64,000 bases of DNA from Anaerotruncus massiliensis (ex Togo et al. 2026) (GTDB lineage: Bacteria > Bacillota > Clostridia > Oscillospirales > Ruminococcaceae). Of the stretch, positions 1 through 9,027 are shown one piece after another. The DNA is taken from contig NZ_LT962687.1 of assembly GCF_900199635.1 (NCBI RefSeq), forward strand, positions 370,863 through 434,862, in the 5' to 3' direction. The position numbers and the translations under genes were made by a program. Under the pieces are notes generated by a model, which worked only from the letters and a program-made list of their open reading frames with translations, was not told the origin of the DNA and did not search any database. Positions within the stretch are counted from its first letter, which is position 1; each line of letters opens with the position of its first letter.

Positions 1-1
1 C

Positions 2-757
2 CCCATGACGGTGGACCAGCTCATTGACCGCTGCGTCAAGTACGGCGTGAAGGCCGTCCTGCTCTGCAACAACATCTCCCTGCACGAGTTCACCGAGGAG
101 CAGCTCACCGCGATCCGCGACCGGATCGTAAAGGAGGGCATGACGGTCGAGACCGGCTCGCGCGGCACGGATTTCAACTACTTCAAGCGGATGCTCGAGG
201 TCTCCAAATTCCTCGGCTCCAAGGTGCTGCGCATCGGCTGGGACATGGACCGCGACACCGACGCGGCCGGCCTGGAGCGGCAGGTGCGGAAGGGCATCGA
301 GACGATCGGCGCGCTCATGCCCACGGCGCATGAGTACGGCGTGCACGTCGCGATCGAGAACGGCAAGCTCAACGACGTCTACGAGGTCAAGAAGATCATC
401 GAAGGCGTGAACGACCCCTTCTTCGGCTGCGCGCTCGACACCTGCAACTCCACCTGCTTCATGACCCCGACCGAGACGGTGGTGCGCACCCTCGCGCCCT
501 ATGCGAAGACCGTCCACTTCAAGGACTATGTCGTCTCCCTCGACCCGCGCGGCGACGTGATCACCGGCGTCCCCCTCGGACAGGGATATGTGGATTTCCC
601 GCTCATGCTGGACATCCTCAAGCAGAACGGCTACGACGGGAACATCTTCCTCGAGCTCTACATCAACCGCTGCGACACCCATGCCGAGACCGTCGCCTAC
701 GAAGAGGAATGCGTGAAGCAGAGCATGGCCTACGCGCATGACACGCTGGGCTTCTGA
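2..757 (+). CDS. Sugar phosphate isomerase/epimerase, TIM-barrel (5' partial)
   Basis: The product belongs to the xylose-isomerase-like TIM-barrel family (AP endonuclease 2 fold), whose members isomerise or epimerise sugars or sugar phosphates using a divalent metal. Visible features are VAIENGKLND around residue 120 and the metal-ligand-like stretches LDTCNSTC and VHFKDY, then FLELYINRC near the end. The frame stays open to the left edge. The first ATG, at position 5, lacks a visible RBS and would give 250 residues, shorter than the usual 270-290, so the N-terminal strand is probably outside the window. It lies 27 bases upstream of an FGGY kinase and leads the sugar operon. Substrate is not readable; EryC of erythritol catabolism is a family member, so a tetrulose-phosphate substrate is one possibility. 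Confidence 0.8.
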   Translation, partial: PMTVDQLIDRCVKYGVKAVLLCNNISLHEFTEEQLTAIRDRIVKEGMTVETGSRGTDFNYFKRMLEVSKFLGSKVLRIGWDMDRDTDAAGLERQVRKGIETIGALMPTAHEYGVHVAIENGKLNDVYEVKKIIEGVNDPFFGCALDTCNSTCFMTPTETVVRTLAPYAKTVHFKDYVVSLDPRGDVITGVPLGQGYVDFPLMLDILKQNGYDGNIFLELYINRCDTHAETVAYEEECVKQSMAYAHDTLGF

Positions 758-784
758 CCCGGATGCCGGAGCGGAGGTGCGCAT

Positions 785-2320
785 ATGAAAGAGGCGTATA
801 TCGGCGTCGACATCGGCTCCTCCGGCTGCAAGGCCATCGCGGTCGACGGGGAGGGGAAGACCCTCGGCGTCCAGTCGGTGCGGTATGACAACACCCTGGT
901 CTGCACGGGGCTGGGCTGCTACGAGCAGCCCGCCCGCGTGCTGCGCGACGCCGGGCTTGACTGCATCCGCGCGCTCGTGCGGGAGCTCGGCCCGGACCGC
1001 CGCACGGCGGCCATCGGCCTCACCGGGCAGATGCACGGGCTTGTGGCGCTGGACGAACATCTGGAACCGCTCCGCCCCATCCTCAGCTGCGTCGATTTCC
1101 GCAATGAGAAGCAGAACGACGAAATCTACGCCAAGGTGGGCGGCAAGGAGGGCCTTCTGCCCTACACCAACAACAAGATGGTCCCCTCCTGCACGGCGGG
1201 GAAGATCCTCTGGATGCGGGAAAATGAGCCCGCGCTCTTTGCCCGGACGCGGGCCGTCGTGAACCCCAAGGACTATGTGCGCACCGTGCTGACCGGCGTC
1301 CCGGCGACCGACGAGTCGGACGCCAGCGGCTTCGGCGTCTACGACGTGCGAAACCACCGCTGGAACCGGGAACTGCTCGACCTGATCGGCCTGCCCGAAG
1401 AGGTGCTGCCGCCGATCTTCCACGCCGACCAGGCGGTCGGGACCGTGCTGCCGGAGGTGGCCGCCGAGCTGGGCCTCGGCCCGGACACGGTGGTCGTGGC
1501 GGGCGCGGGGGACGCCATCATGCAGACGGTGGGCTCCGGCGCCGTGGAGGAGGGCGTCTACAGCGTCGTCCTCGGCTCGGGCGGGCTCATCTCCACCTCG
1601 CTGGGCGTCTGCGCCCACAACGAGGGCGCGCGGCTGCAGGTCTATTCCAGCGCCGTCCGCGACCAGTGGGTGGCCTACACCGGCCTCATGAGCGTGGGCA
1701 CCTCGGTCAACTGGATGCGCGAGAGCCTTTACGCGGCCGAGTCCGCGCGCGGCGCGGAAGAGGGCTTCCGGCGGATGGACGAGGAGGCTGCGCGGGTGCG
1801 CCCCGGCTGCGACGGGCTGCTCTTCTTCCCCTCGCTCCTCGGCCAGCGCAACCCGGTGGACGACCCCTACGCGAAGGGCGTGACGGTGGGGCTGACCCCG
1901 TCGCACACCCGCGGGCACCTCTACCGGGCCCTGCTGGAGGGGCTGGCGTTCGGGATGCGGGAGGTCTACCTCCAGCTCCGCGAGGTGGGCGCGCCGATGA
2001 GGTGCATCCGGATTTCCGGCGGCGGCGCGGTCAACACCCTCTGGTGCCAGATCTTCGCGGACCTTTTCCAGGCCCCGGTCCGCCGGGTTCCGGAATATTC
2101 CGCCTGCGGCGCGCTGGGCGCGGCCGTGCTGGCCTCCCATCACGGCAAGGACCCCGCGTCGCTGCCCGGGCGGTTCGCCTCCTTTGGAAGCGACCGCACC
2201 TTCGAGCCCGACGTGTCGAAAAAAGCGGTCTACGACGACCTGTTCGCCGTCTACACGCAGATCTATCCCGCGTCGAAGGGGATTTTCCAAGCGCTCAAGC
2301 ATTTTGACGAGACCCATTGA
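785..2320 (+). CDS. FGGY-family carbohydrate kinase, xylulokinase-like
   Basis: A 511-residue ATP-dependent sugar kinase of the FGGY family, cytosolic, phosphorylating a ketose or polyol. The N-terminal actin-like domain starts with IGVDIGSSGCK; GQMHG at residues 81-85 and TDESDASG are hallmarks of the XylB branch. The likely catalytic base is Asp243 in GAGDAIM. The family signature follows at GHLYRALLEGLAFG. The start has AGGTG close upstream. It is the first of three FGGY kinases in one operon, followed 24 bases later by dhaK. XylB-like motifs favour a keto-sugar substrate such as xylulose, but specificity cannot be set from sequence. Confidence 0.88.
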   Translation: MKEAYIGVDIGSSGCKAIAVDGEGKTLGVQSVRYDNTLVCTGLGCYEQPARVLRDAGLDCIRALVRELGPDRRTAAIGLTGQMHGLVALDEHLEPLRPILSCVDFRNEKQNDEIYAKVGGKEGLLPYTNNKMVPSCTAGKILWMRENEPALFARTRAVVNPKDYVRTVLTGVPATDESDASGFGVYDVRNHRWNRELLDLIGLPEEVLPPIFHADQAVGTVLPEVAAELGLGPDTVVVAGAGDAIMQTVGSGAVEEGVYSVVLGSGGLISTSLGVCAHNEGARLQVYSSAVRDQWVAYTGLMSVGTSVNWMRESLYAAESARGAEEGFRRMDEEAARVRPGCDGLLFFPSLLGQRNPVDDPYAKGVTVGLTPSHTRGHLYRALLEGLAFGMREVYLQLREVGAPMRCIRISGGGAVNTLWCQIFADLFQAPVRRVPEYSACGALGAAVLASHHGKDPASLPGRFASFGSDRTFEPDVSKKAVYDDLFAVYTQIYPASKGIFQALKHFDETH

Positions 2321-2344
2321 CCACTCGTTTCGGAGGGAATACAT

Positions 2345-3352
2345 ATGAAAAAAGTCATCAACCAACCCGCTGATTTTGTCGATGAGACGATGGAGGGCAT
2401 CGTCGCCGCCTACGGCGACCGGGTGCATTTCCTGGATGGCGACCGCCGGGTGCTGGTCTCAGGCTACCCCTCCCAAAAGGGGAAGGTCGGGATTGTGACG
2501 GCGGGCGGCTCCGGGCACCTGCCGCTCTTTTTGGGCTACGTGGGCGCCGGCATGGTGGACGCCTGCGCCGTCGGCAACGTCTTCGCCTCGCCCGCCTACA
2601 CCAAGATGGCAAGCGCCATCCGCGCCGTCGATTCCGGCGCGGGCGTCCTCTGCCTCTACGGCAACTACGGCGGCGACAAGATGAACTTCCAGCAGGCGAT
2701 CGAGGACTGCGAGTTCGACGACATCCGCTGCCGCAGCGTGCTGGCGTGCGACGACGTGGCCTCCAGCCCGAGGGAGACCGCCGAAAAGCGGCGCGGCGTG
2801 GCGGGCATCCTCTACGCCTACAAATGCGCCGGGGCCGCGGCCGGCCAGATGCGGAGCCTCGACGAAGTCGCGGCGGTCGCCGAAAAGGCGGTCGCCAACA
2901 CCCGCACGATGGGCGTGGCACTCACCCCCTGCATCGTGCCGGAGGCGGGCCGCCCCACCTTTGCGATCGCGGACGACGAGATCGAGATCGGCATGGGAAT
3001 CCACGGCGAGAAGGGCATCACGGTGGAAAAGATGATGACCGCCGACCGGATCTCCGAGATCCTCATGGAAAAGCTGCTCGCGGACCTGCCGCTGGAGGCG
3101 GGGGACGAGGTCTCCGTCCTGGTGAACGGGCTGGGCGGGACGCCCGCGGAGGAGCTGTTCATCGTCTACCGCCGGGTGGCGCAGATTCTGGGGGAGCGGG
3201 GCGTGAAGATTTTTATGCCCCATGTGGGCGAGTTCGCGACCTCCATGGAGATGGCGGGCCTTTCCGTCACCCTCTTCAAGCTCGACAGGGAGCTCAAGGA
3301 GCTGCTCCGCGCGCCCGCTTCCACCCCCTTTTACACCAATGCCAACAAATGA
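2345..3352 (+). CDS. dhaK: Dihydroxyacetone kinase subunit DhaK-like
   Basis: A 335-residue DhaK homologue, the subunit that binds a short ketose covalently. The substrate-binding histidine is in GIHGEKG (His220, equivalent to E. coli His218), and a second conserved His58 lies in GGSGHLPLF. Length matches free-standing DhaK. A GGAGG RBS precedes the ATG by 6 bases. The next gene is dhaL, but no DhaM/PTS subunit is seen, so phosphate donor use is open: either ATP, as in DhaKL-type kinases, or a DhaM encoded elsewhere. DhaKL relatives phosphorylate erythrulose as well as dihydroxyacetone, which would fit the TPI-like and RpiB-like isomerases downstream. Confidence 0.88.
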   Translation: MKKVINQPADFVDETMEGIVAAYGDRVHFLDGDRRVLVSGYPSQKGKVGIVTAGGSGHLPLFLGYVGAGMVDACAVGNVFASPAYTKMASAIRAVDSGAGVLCLYGNYGGDKMNFQQAIEDCEFDDIRCRSVLACDDVASSPRETAEKRRGVAGILYAYKCAGAAAGQMRSLDEVAAVAEKAVANTRTMGVALTPCIVPEAGRPTFAIADDEIEIGMGIHGEKGITVEKMMTADRISEILMEKLLADLPLEAGDEVSVLVNGLGGTPAEELFIVYRRVAQILGERGVKIFMPHVGEFATSMEMAGLSVTLFKLDRELKELLRAPASTPFYTNANK

Positions 3353-3363
3353 TGGAGGGCGTT

Positions 3364-3978
3364 ATGACGACGAAAGACCTTTGCAGGGCGATCGACGCGA
3401 TCTCCGCGCGGATCGATGAAAACAGGGACGCCCTGGTGAGCCTGGACCAGCAGAACGGTGACGGGGACCTTGGCATCTCCATGAGCGGCGGGTTCCGCGC
3501 CGTGTCCGATTTCCTGCACGATTCGCAGGAGACCGATCTGGGGAAATGCCTCAACCGGTGCGGCGACCACTTCAACGAAGCGGCGCCCAGCTCGCTGGGG
3601 ACCATCCTCGCCTTCTTTTTCAAGGGCATGGCGAGGAGCCTGAAGGGCACGGAGACGTGCGACGCGGCGCGGCTCGCGGAAGCGATGCGCGCGGGGCTGG
3701 AAAACGTGATGGCCAAGGCCGGCTCCAAGCCGGGAGAAAAGACCATCCTCGACTCCCTGACTCCCGGCGTCGAGGCGCTGTCGGCCCATGCCGGAGAGGG
3801 CGCGCGGGCCGCTTTCGCCAAGGCCGCGAAGGCCGCGCGGGAGGGCAGCGAGGGGACCCGGGCGATGAAGGCCGTATGGGGCCGCGCCGCCTATTACGGG
3901 GAAAAGAGCCTGGGCGTTCTGGACGGGGGGTCCGTCGTCGGGGCGCTGATTTTTGAAGCGATCAATGATATGGAATAG
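3364..3978 (+). CDS. dhaL: Dihydroxyacetone kinase subunit DhaL-like
   Basis: A 204-residue DhaL (nucleotide-binding, all-helical) subunit that transfers phosphate to the ketose held by DhaK. The metal/nucleotide motif NGDGDLGISMSGG sits near residues 33-45, and the typical motifs PGEKTILDSL and GDHFNEAAPSSLGT follow; the C-terminal KSLGVLDGGSVVGAL is also family-like. The ATG at 3364 is 8 bases after a GGAGG, 11 bases past the dhaK stop; an in-frame upstream extension into dhaK is an artefact. It must act with the adjacent DhaK. No DhaM is present in the window. Confidence 0.87.
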   Translation: MTTKDLCRAIDAISARIDENRDALVSLDQQNGDGDLGISMSGGFRAVSDFLHDSQETDLGKCLNRCGDHFNEAAPSSLGTILAFFFKGMARSLKGTETCDAARLAEAMRAGLENVMAKAGSKPGEKTILDSLTPGVEALSAHAGEGARAAFAKAAKAAREGSEGTRAMKAVWGRAAYYGEKSLGVLDGGSVVGALIFEAINDME

Positions 3979-3990
3979 GGTGTGATATCG

Positions 3991-4656
3991 ATGTTTGAAG
4001 AATTCATGTACCAGCAGGCCGTGCGCCAGACCAAACAGGATATGCTCAAGGTGGGCTCCCGCCTTGCCGAAAAGGGTCTCCTTGTCGGCAAGGGCGGCAA
4101 CTACAGCGTCCGCATCGGGGAGAATCAGATCCTGCTCACGGCCTCCGGCTTCTGCAAATCCGAGATCAGCGAGGAGCAGATCAGCCTGGTGGATATGGAG
4201 GGCAACCTCCTGGAGGGCTTAAAGCCCGCCGCCGACATCCGGATGCATCTGGAGGTCTACCGCTCGATGCCGGAGATCCGCGCGATTGTGCACAGCCATC
4301 CGCCCATCATGACGGGCTTCGCCATGTCCAACTACACCTTTGAGGACTTCTGCATGCCCGAGGCGATGCTGGACATCGGCGGGATCGAGGTCACGGAATT
4401 TTCCGTGCCCACCACGATCGAGGTTCCCCAGGTGGTGCACAAGTGCATCCGGAAGAACCCGGACGTGCGCGCGCTGATTCTCAAGGGCCACGGCGTGCTC
4501 TGCCTCTCCTCGGTGGACGTGATGGACGCCTGCTACAAGCTCGAGTGCCTCGAGGCCGTCGGGCAGGCGATTCTCGTGACCAACGCGCTGGGCGGCGCCT
4601 ACCAGATGACCCCGCGTGAGATCGAGGGCGTGCGGGCGATCCTGGCGAAGAAATAA
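3991..4656 (+). CDS. Class II aldolase/adducin family protein
   Basis: A zinc-dependent class II aldolase or epimerase of the FucA/AraD/RhaD group (221 residues). Zinc ligands are visible as His101 and His103 in VHSHPP and His167 in KGHGV; GGNYSVRIG and LTASGFCKSEI form the substrate phosphate-binding region. Such enzymes cleave ketose-1-phosphates to DHAP plus a short aldehyde, or epimerise ribulose-5-phosphate. The ATG at 3991 has AGGG 10 bases upstream; a GTG at 3982 is possible but lies too close to that site. It sits between dhaL and an FGGY kinase plus a fucose-isomerase-like gene, giving an isomerase-kinase-aldolase trio like the fucose pathway. Confidence 0.87.
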   Translation: MFEEFMYQQAVRQTKQDMLKVGSRLAEKGLLVGKGGNYSVRIGENQILLTASGFCKSEISEEQISLVDMEGNLLEGLKPAADIRMHLEVYRSMPEIRAIVHSHPPIMTGFAMSNYTFEDFCMPEAMLDIGGIEVTEFSVPTTIEVPQVVHKCIRKNPDVRALILKGHGVLCLSSVDVMDACYKLECLEAVGQAILVTNALGGAYQMTPREIEGVRAILAKK

Positions 4657-4681
4657 CGACCGCCGTTTTGGGGGGAACACC

Positions 4682-6223
4682 ATGTATTTTATCGGCTTGG
4701 ATATCGGCACAACCGGCTGCAAGGCCGCCGTTTTCGACGAGGCGGGCGCCTGCTTCGGCAGGTGCTACGAGGAATTCGACATCATCTGCCGCGCCCCCGG
4801 CTGGGCGGAGCAGAGCCCCGCGGTCATGTGGGAGGCCGTCACGCACGTCCTGAAGGAGTCGGTCGCGCAGGCGAAGGCGGCGGGCATGCGGGCGGAGGAG
4901 GTCCGCGCGCTCAGCACCTCGGTGCTGGGGGAGGAGGTCATGCCGGTGGACGGGGACTACCGCCCCCTCCGGGACGCCATCCTCGGCATGGACTACCGCG
5001 CCGACGAGGAGACGAAGCTGCTGACCGGGGCGGTTCCGGCGCAGCGGATCTACGACATCACCGGCTTCCCGCCGCATCCGATGGGCTCGCTCCCCACGAT
5101 CCTGTGGATGCGCCGCCACGAGCCGGAGCTGATCCCCCGGACGTATAAATACGTCACCTTCACCGAGTACGTCATGAAACGCCTCGGCGCGGGGGAAGGG
5201 GTGGTCGACCACCCGCAGGCCGGCCGCACCATGGCGTTCGACATCGAGAGGAAATGCTGGTCGGACGAGCTGCTGCGGGCGGCGGGGCTGGATCGGAGCC
5301 TCTTCTGCGAAACGGCGGAACCCGGCCGGGTCGTCGGGAACCTGTCGCGGGAGGCCGCGGCCGAGCTGGGCCTCACCGAGGCGGTGGCGCTGGTGGCGGG
5401 CGGACAGGACCAGACCTGCGCCGCGCTGGGCGCCGGGCTCATCGATGAGAGCATCGGCATGGATTCCCACGGCACCATCGAGGGCATCGGCGTGATGTCC
5501 TCGAAGAAGATCACCGACGAGCGGGCGCTCGCGGCGGGCGTCTCCTGCTACGCCTACACCATTCCCGGGCGGTATTTCCTCATGTCCTCCTCCCAGGTGG
5601 GCGGGCTGCTGCTCAAGTGGTTCAAGAACAACTTTTCCCTCGCCGAGGAGCAGGAGGCGCGGCGGACCGGCCGGAACGTCTACGACGTGATGACGGAGCG
5701 CGCGCCCGAGGGGCCCAGCGGCGTGATGGTGCTGCCGCACTTCATCGGCAGCGGGCCGCCCTGGAACGACCTCGACTCGCGGGGCGCGATCGTGGGGCTC
5801 ACGATCGACAGCACCCGGCACGACGTGGTGAAGGCCATCATGGATTCGCTCACCTACGAGTTCAAGATCAACATGCTCTACTACGAGGATATGGGCTTTC
5901 GCTTCAAGGACATCCGGGTGGTGGGCGGCGCGTCCAAATCGCCGCGGTGGATGCAGCTCAAGGCGGACATCCTGAACCGCCCGGTCTCCACGCTGCGGGA
6001 AAAGGACGCCGCCTGCCTCGGCGCGGCGATGATCGCCATGTGCAGCATGGGGGTGTACCCCTCCTGCGAGCAGGCCGTGCGCGCCTGCGTGAAGGTGGAC
6101 CGCGTCTACCGGCCGGATCCCGCGTGGACCGGCGCCTACGAAGCCGCCTACCGGAAGTACACGCACCTCTATGATTCATTGAAGGAATTTAACCACATCA
6201 AAATTCCAGGAGGCACCGTATGA
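4682..6223 (+). CDS. FGGY-family carbohydrate kinase
   Basis: A 513-residue sugar kinase. The N-terminal phosphate-binding loop is GLDIGTTGCKAA, Asp243 in GGQDQTC is the probable catalytic base, and the second half carries VVGGASKSPRWMQLKADI, the adenosine-site motif. It lacks the GQMHG motif of the xylulokinase next door, so it probably has a different substrate. The ATG at 4682 follows a GGGGGGA; earlier in-frame codons reach into the aldolase gene and are not credible. The stop overlaps the next start by four bases (ATGA), implying translational coupling to the isomerase-like gene and suggesting the two enzymes act in sequence, isomerase product being the kinase substrate. Confidence 0.87.
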   Translation: MYFIGLDIGTTGCKAAVFDEAGACFGRCYEEFDIICRAPGWAEQSPAVMWEAVTHVLKESVAQAKAAGMRAEEVRALSTSVLGEEVMPVDGDYRPLRDAILGMDYRADEETKLLTGAVPAQRIYDITGFPPHPMGSLPTILWMRRHEPELIPRTYKYVTFTEYVMKRLGAGEGVVDHPQAGRTMAFDIERKCWSDELLRAAGLDRSLFCETAEPGRVVGNLSREAAAELGLTEAVALVAGGQDQTCAALGAGLIDESIGMDSHGTIEGIGVMSSKKITDERALAAGVSCYAYTIPGRYFLMSSSQVGGLLLKWFKNNFSLAEEQEARRTGRNVYDVMTERAPEGPSGVMVLPHFIGSGPPWNDLDSRGAIVGLTIDSTRHDVVKAIMDSLTYEFKINMLYYEDMGFRFKDIRVVGGASKSPRWMQLKADILNRPVSTLREKDAACLGAAMIAMCSMGVYPSCEQAVRACVKVDRVYRPDPAWTGAYEAAYRKYTHLYDSLKEFNHIKIPGGTV

Positions 6224-7665
6224 GTAAATTTAACCGCAACGCAAAGCCCAAGATGGGGATCCTGCCCATCGCAAAGACGAACCAGTACCAGGGGAACATC
6301 CGGAACTACATCGAGGTTGCCCGGCGCACCTTCGGCGCGGACCCGGAGATTGAGATCATGGTTCCCGACGAGCCGCTCTTCGACATGGACGAGATCATGG
6401 AGACCTGCACCGCGATGGAGAAGGCCAACTGCGACATGTTCCTCTTCGTCATCGGCTCCTGGATGTACACCTCCCTGGTGACCACCGCGGTCAACTCGCT
6501 GGGCGGCAAGCCCTGCGTCATGTACGGGCTCTGCGACGAGATCGCCAACGGCTCCCTCGGCGTGTCGGTGCAGCTGCGCTACGTGATGGAGGAGATGAAG
6601 CTCCCCTTCGTCTACATGTACGGCAGGATCGACGACGCGGAGCGCGCCGCGGACATCAAGAAGGCGCTGCGCGCCGCATGGACCAAAAACGACATGGCGG
6701 GCAGGAACATCGCGCTCATCGGCGGCAAGTGCATGATGATGTACCAGACGCAGGTGAACGAGTTCAATTGGAAAAAGGTGTTCGGCATCGATTTCCCCCA
6801 GTACGACCACGTCGAAATCTTCAAGGAGCTGGAGAACATCGACGAGGCGGAGGCCGAGCGGCTCGCGCGGCAGTTCATCGACAACTGCGCCAAGGTCAAC
6901 TGGAAGCTGGAGAACGGCGAAAAGATCAACGAGGACGCCATCCTCTCCCAGATGCGCCTGTATCTTGCCTATAAGCGTTTCCAGGAACTCTACGACGTGG
7001 ATATGTTCGCCACCAAGTGCATGCCCGAGCTGGTGAACAAGTGCTACGGCTACAGCTACGGCGCCTGCCTCGCCACCGCGCTGCTCAACGAGGAGGAGTC
7101 CACCATCGCGGCCTGCGAGGGGGACGTGCCCGCCGGCGTTTCGATGTACATCCTCAAGAAGCTGGCCCACGCCCCGGTGATGTTCGCGGACATCTCCCGC
7201 CTTAACGAGCAGAACGGCGTAATGAACTTTTTCAACTGCGGCTCCGGCCCCGTGTCCATGGCGAACAGCCTGGGCTACCGGCTGTGGCCCATCCCGCCGC
7301 TCGTCCCCGACGAGGCGGTGGCCAAGCCCTACCTGAACGGCGATTCGGGCGGCGCGTGCATCGAGTTCGAGTTCGAGGGCGACCGCACCGTCACGCTGCT
7401 GCGCCTCGGCGGAAACGACGACACCCTGCGCTTCCACGCGGCCGTCGCCAAGACCAGCCTGCGCGTGAACAACGACGAGGAGGACCCCAACAACAGCTTC
7501 GCGGGCGGCACCCGCTGGCCGGGCTGCGGCATCAGGCTCGAGGACCCGGACTCCTTCCTGCGCAACGCCACCGGGCACCACTACGCGATCGTCTACGGCG
7601 ATTTCTCCAAGGAACTGGAATACATCTGCGGCTTCTACGGCGTCAAGCTGGTCATGGACCGCTGA
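6220..7665 (+). CDS. L-fucose/L-arabinose isomerase-like protein
   Basis: A 481-residue protein of the fucose/arabinose isomerase superfamily, which interconverts aldoses and ketoses with Mn2+. Recognisable parts are the N-terminal domain with GKPCVMYGLCDEIANGSLGV, the central TKCMPELVNKCYGYSYG with YGACLATALLNEE, and a C-terminal domain with FNCGSGPVSMA. The AGGAGG RBS is 8 bases before the ATG, inside the end of the kinase gene. It resembles the superfamily more than true FucI, so the substrate is open; an aldopentose, deoxyhexose or tetrose are all possible. Coupled by a 4-base overlap to the upstream FGGY kinase. Confidence 0.8.
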   Translation: MSKFNRNAKPKMGILPIAKTNQYQGNIRNYIEVARRTFGADPEIEIMVPDEPLFDMDEIMETCTAMEKANCDMFLFVIGSWMYTSLVTTAVNSLGGKPCVMYGLCDEIANGSLGVSVQLRYVMEEMKLPFVYMYGRIDDAERAADIKKALRAAWTKNDMAGRNIALIGGKCMMMYQTQVNEFNWKKVFGIDFPQYDHVEIFKELENIDEAEAERLARQFIDNCAKVNWKLENGEKINEDAILSQMRLYLAYKRFQELYDVDMFATKCMPELVNKCYGYSYGACLATALLNEEESTIAACEGDVPAGVSMYILKKLAHAPVMFADISRLNEQNGVMNFFNCGSGPVSMANSLGYRLWPIPPLVPDEAVAKPYLNGDSGGACIEFEFEGDRTVTLLRLGGNDDTLRFHAAVAKTSLRVNNDEEDPNNSFAGGTRWPGCGIRLEDPDSFLRNATGHHYAIVYGDFSKELEYICGFYGVKLVMDR

Positions 7666-7671
7666 CGCCAT

Positions 7672-7705
7672 CCGCCCCGGCGGGACCCATCTCCCACCGG
7701 GGCGG
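7672..7705 (+). other. Intercistronic hairpin
   Basis: Arms CCGCCCCGG (7672-7680) and CCGGGGCGG (7697-7705) pair perfectly in the 77-base gap between the isomerase-like gene and the TPI-like gene. There is no T-run, so it is more likely an mRNA-stabilising or processing hairpin than a terminator. Its function is inferred only from position. Confidence 0.4.
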
Positions 7706-7742
7706 CGGACGTATCGGCCGCGTTTTGAAAGGAGTCGTCCCC

Positions 7743-8525
7743 ATGCAGGACAGATTCTACTTCGGCACCAACACCAAAATGTTCAAGACCGCCGCGGAGA
7801 CCGTGGATTACCTGCGCCGCCTCGAGGAGCTCACGCACGGCATCCCGCCGGAGCGCGCGCAGCGCTTCGTGATCCCCTCCTACACCTCGCTTGGGCCCGC
7901 GCGGGCAGAGCTTGACCGCGCGGGCTCGGGAATCCTCCTCGGCGCCCAGAACATGGGCTGGGAGGAGCGCGGGCAGTATACCGGCGAGATCTCCCCGCTC
8001 ATGCTGCGGGAGGCGGGCGCGCGGCTGGTGATGGTCGGGCACTCCGAACGGCGGCACACCTTCCGCGAGACGGACGCGGAGGAGGAAAAGAAGGTCCGCT
8101 GCGCGCTGGACCACGGCTTCCGCGTTCTTCTGTGTGTGGGGGAACAGCTGGAGGACCGGCGGTACGGCACCGGCGACGAGGTGCTGCGCGTCCAGCTAAA
8201 GATCGGGCTCCACCAGGTGCGCCCGGAGGAGGCGGACCGCGTGTGGGTCGCCTACGAGCCCGTCTGGGCCATCGGCGTGAACGGGATCCCGGCGGACGAG
8301 GGGTACGCGGGGGAAAAGCACCGCATGCTGCGCGGGACGATGGTGGAGCTCTTCGGGGAGGCGGGAAGCCGCGTCCCGCTGCTCTACGGCGGGAGCGTCA
8401 ACCCGGAAAACGCCGTGGCGCTCAGCCGCTGCGAAGAGATCGACGGCCTGTTCATCGGCCGCAGCGCGTGGGACGCGGAGCGTTTCGCGGACATCATGCG
8501 CGCGGTCCTGGCGTCCGCCGCCTGA
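7743..8525 (+). CDS. Triose-phosphate isomerase-like protein
   Basis: A 260-residue TIM-barrel isomerase. Active-site residues of the TPI family are kept: Asn10 and Lys12 in FGTNTKMFK, His100 in VGHSERRHTF, Glu172 in AYEPVWAIG, and the phosphate-gripping LLYGGSVNPEN. The N-terminal motif differs from the usual GNWKMN, the tryptophan being replaced by Thr, which fits a side-branch enzyme rather than the glycolytic one. In erythritol and threitol pathways TPI homologues (EryH, LerI) act on tetrulose phosphates and are paired with an RpiB homologue, as here. The ATG at 7743 follows an AAAGGAG. It could also simply process DHAP made by the aldolase. Confidence 0.88.
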   Translation: MQDRFYFGTNTKMFKTAAETVDYLRRLEELTHGIPPERAQRFVIPSYTSLGPARAELDRAGSGILLGAQNMGWEERGQYTGEISPLMLREAGARLVMVGHSERRHTFRETDAEEEKKVRCALDHGFRVLLCVGEQLEDRRYGTGDEVLRVQLKIGLHQVRPEEADRVWVAYEPVWAIGVNGIPADEGYAGEKHRMLRGTMVELFGEAGSRVPLLYGGSVNPENAVALSRCEEIDGLFIGRSAWDAERFADIMRAVLASAA

Positions 8526-8545
8526 AAGGAAGAGGGAAGGATACG

Positions 8546-8986
8546 ATGAAAATCGCGATTGGCTGCGACCCAAACGCGGCTGAACTGAAACAGGAGCTGA
8601 AGGCCTTTATCTCGGGCCTGGGGCACGAGTGCGTGGATTTTGGCGGGGACGACCCCATCTACGCCAACACCGCCGTCCGCCTTGCGAAGGCGGTGGCGGC
8701 CGGCGAATGCGACCGGGGGGTGCTGATCTGCGGGACCGGCATCGGCGTGAGCATCGCCGCCAACAAGGTGAAGGGCGCCTATGCGGCGCTGGTGAACAAC
8801 GTCTACCAGGCGCAGCGCGCGGAGCTGAGCAACCACGCGAACATCATCACCTTGGGCGCGCAGGTCACCGGCGCCGAGCTGGCGAAATGCCTCGTGGCGG
8901 CTTATCTCAAGGAGGAGTTCGACCCGCAGTCCCGGTCCGCGCCGAAGGTGCGGCGCATCTGCGAGTACGAAAACGGGATCGATTGA
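8546..8986 (+). CDS. RpiB/LacA-family sugar-phosphate isomerase
   Basis: A 146-residue member of the RpiB/LacAB family that interconverts aldose and ketose phosphates. The catalytic cysteine is Cys62 in LICGTGIGVSIAANK, and HANIITLGAQV closes the fold. The N-terminal motif, normally DHAG or DHGG, is DPNA here, so the conserved histidine is missing. The second RpiB in this window (49052-49489) keeps it. This points to a changed substrate, for example D-erythrulose-4-phosphate as for EryI/DerI. The ATG at 8546 follows GGGAAGG; earlier in-frame codons lie inside the TPI-like gene. It is 20 bases downstream of that gene. Confidence 0.85.
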   Translation: MKIAIGCDPNAAELKQELKAFISGLGHECVDFGGDDPIYANTAVRLAKAVAAGECDRGVLICGTGIGVSIAANKVKGAYAALVNNVYQAQRAELSNHANIITLGAQVTGAELAKCLVAAYLKEEFDPQSRSAPKVRRICEYENGID

Positions 8987-9027
8987 CCCGCCCGGAGCGC
9001 GGCGGGAAGGAAAAGGGAGGCCCGAAA

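Noticed and set aside
4481-6166. A 561-codon minus-strand open frame across the second FGGY kinase
   Set aside because: Shadow frame of a real kinase; rich in His, Arg and Gly with no domain and no RBS.
7743-8525. Housekeeping glycolytic TPI
   Set aside because: Altered N-terminal motif and placement inside a sugar operon next to an RpiB-like gene make a specialised isomerase more likely, although DHAP recycling cannot be excluded.
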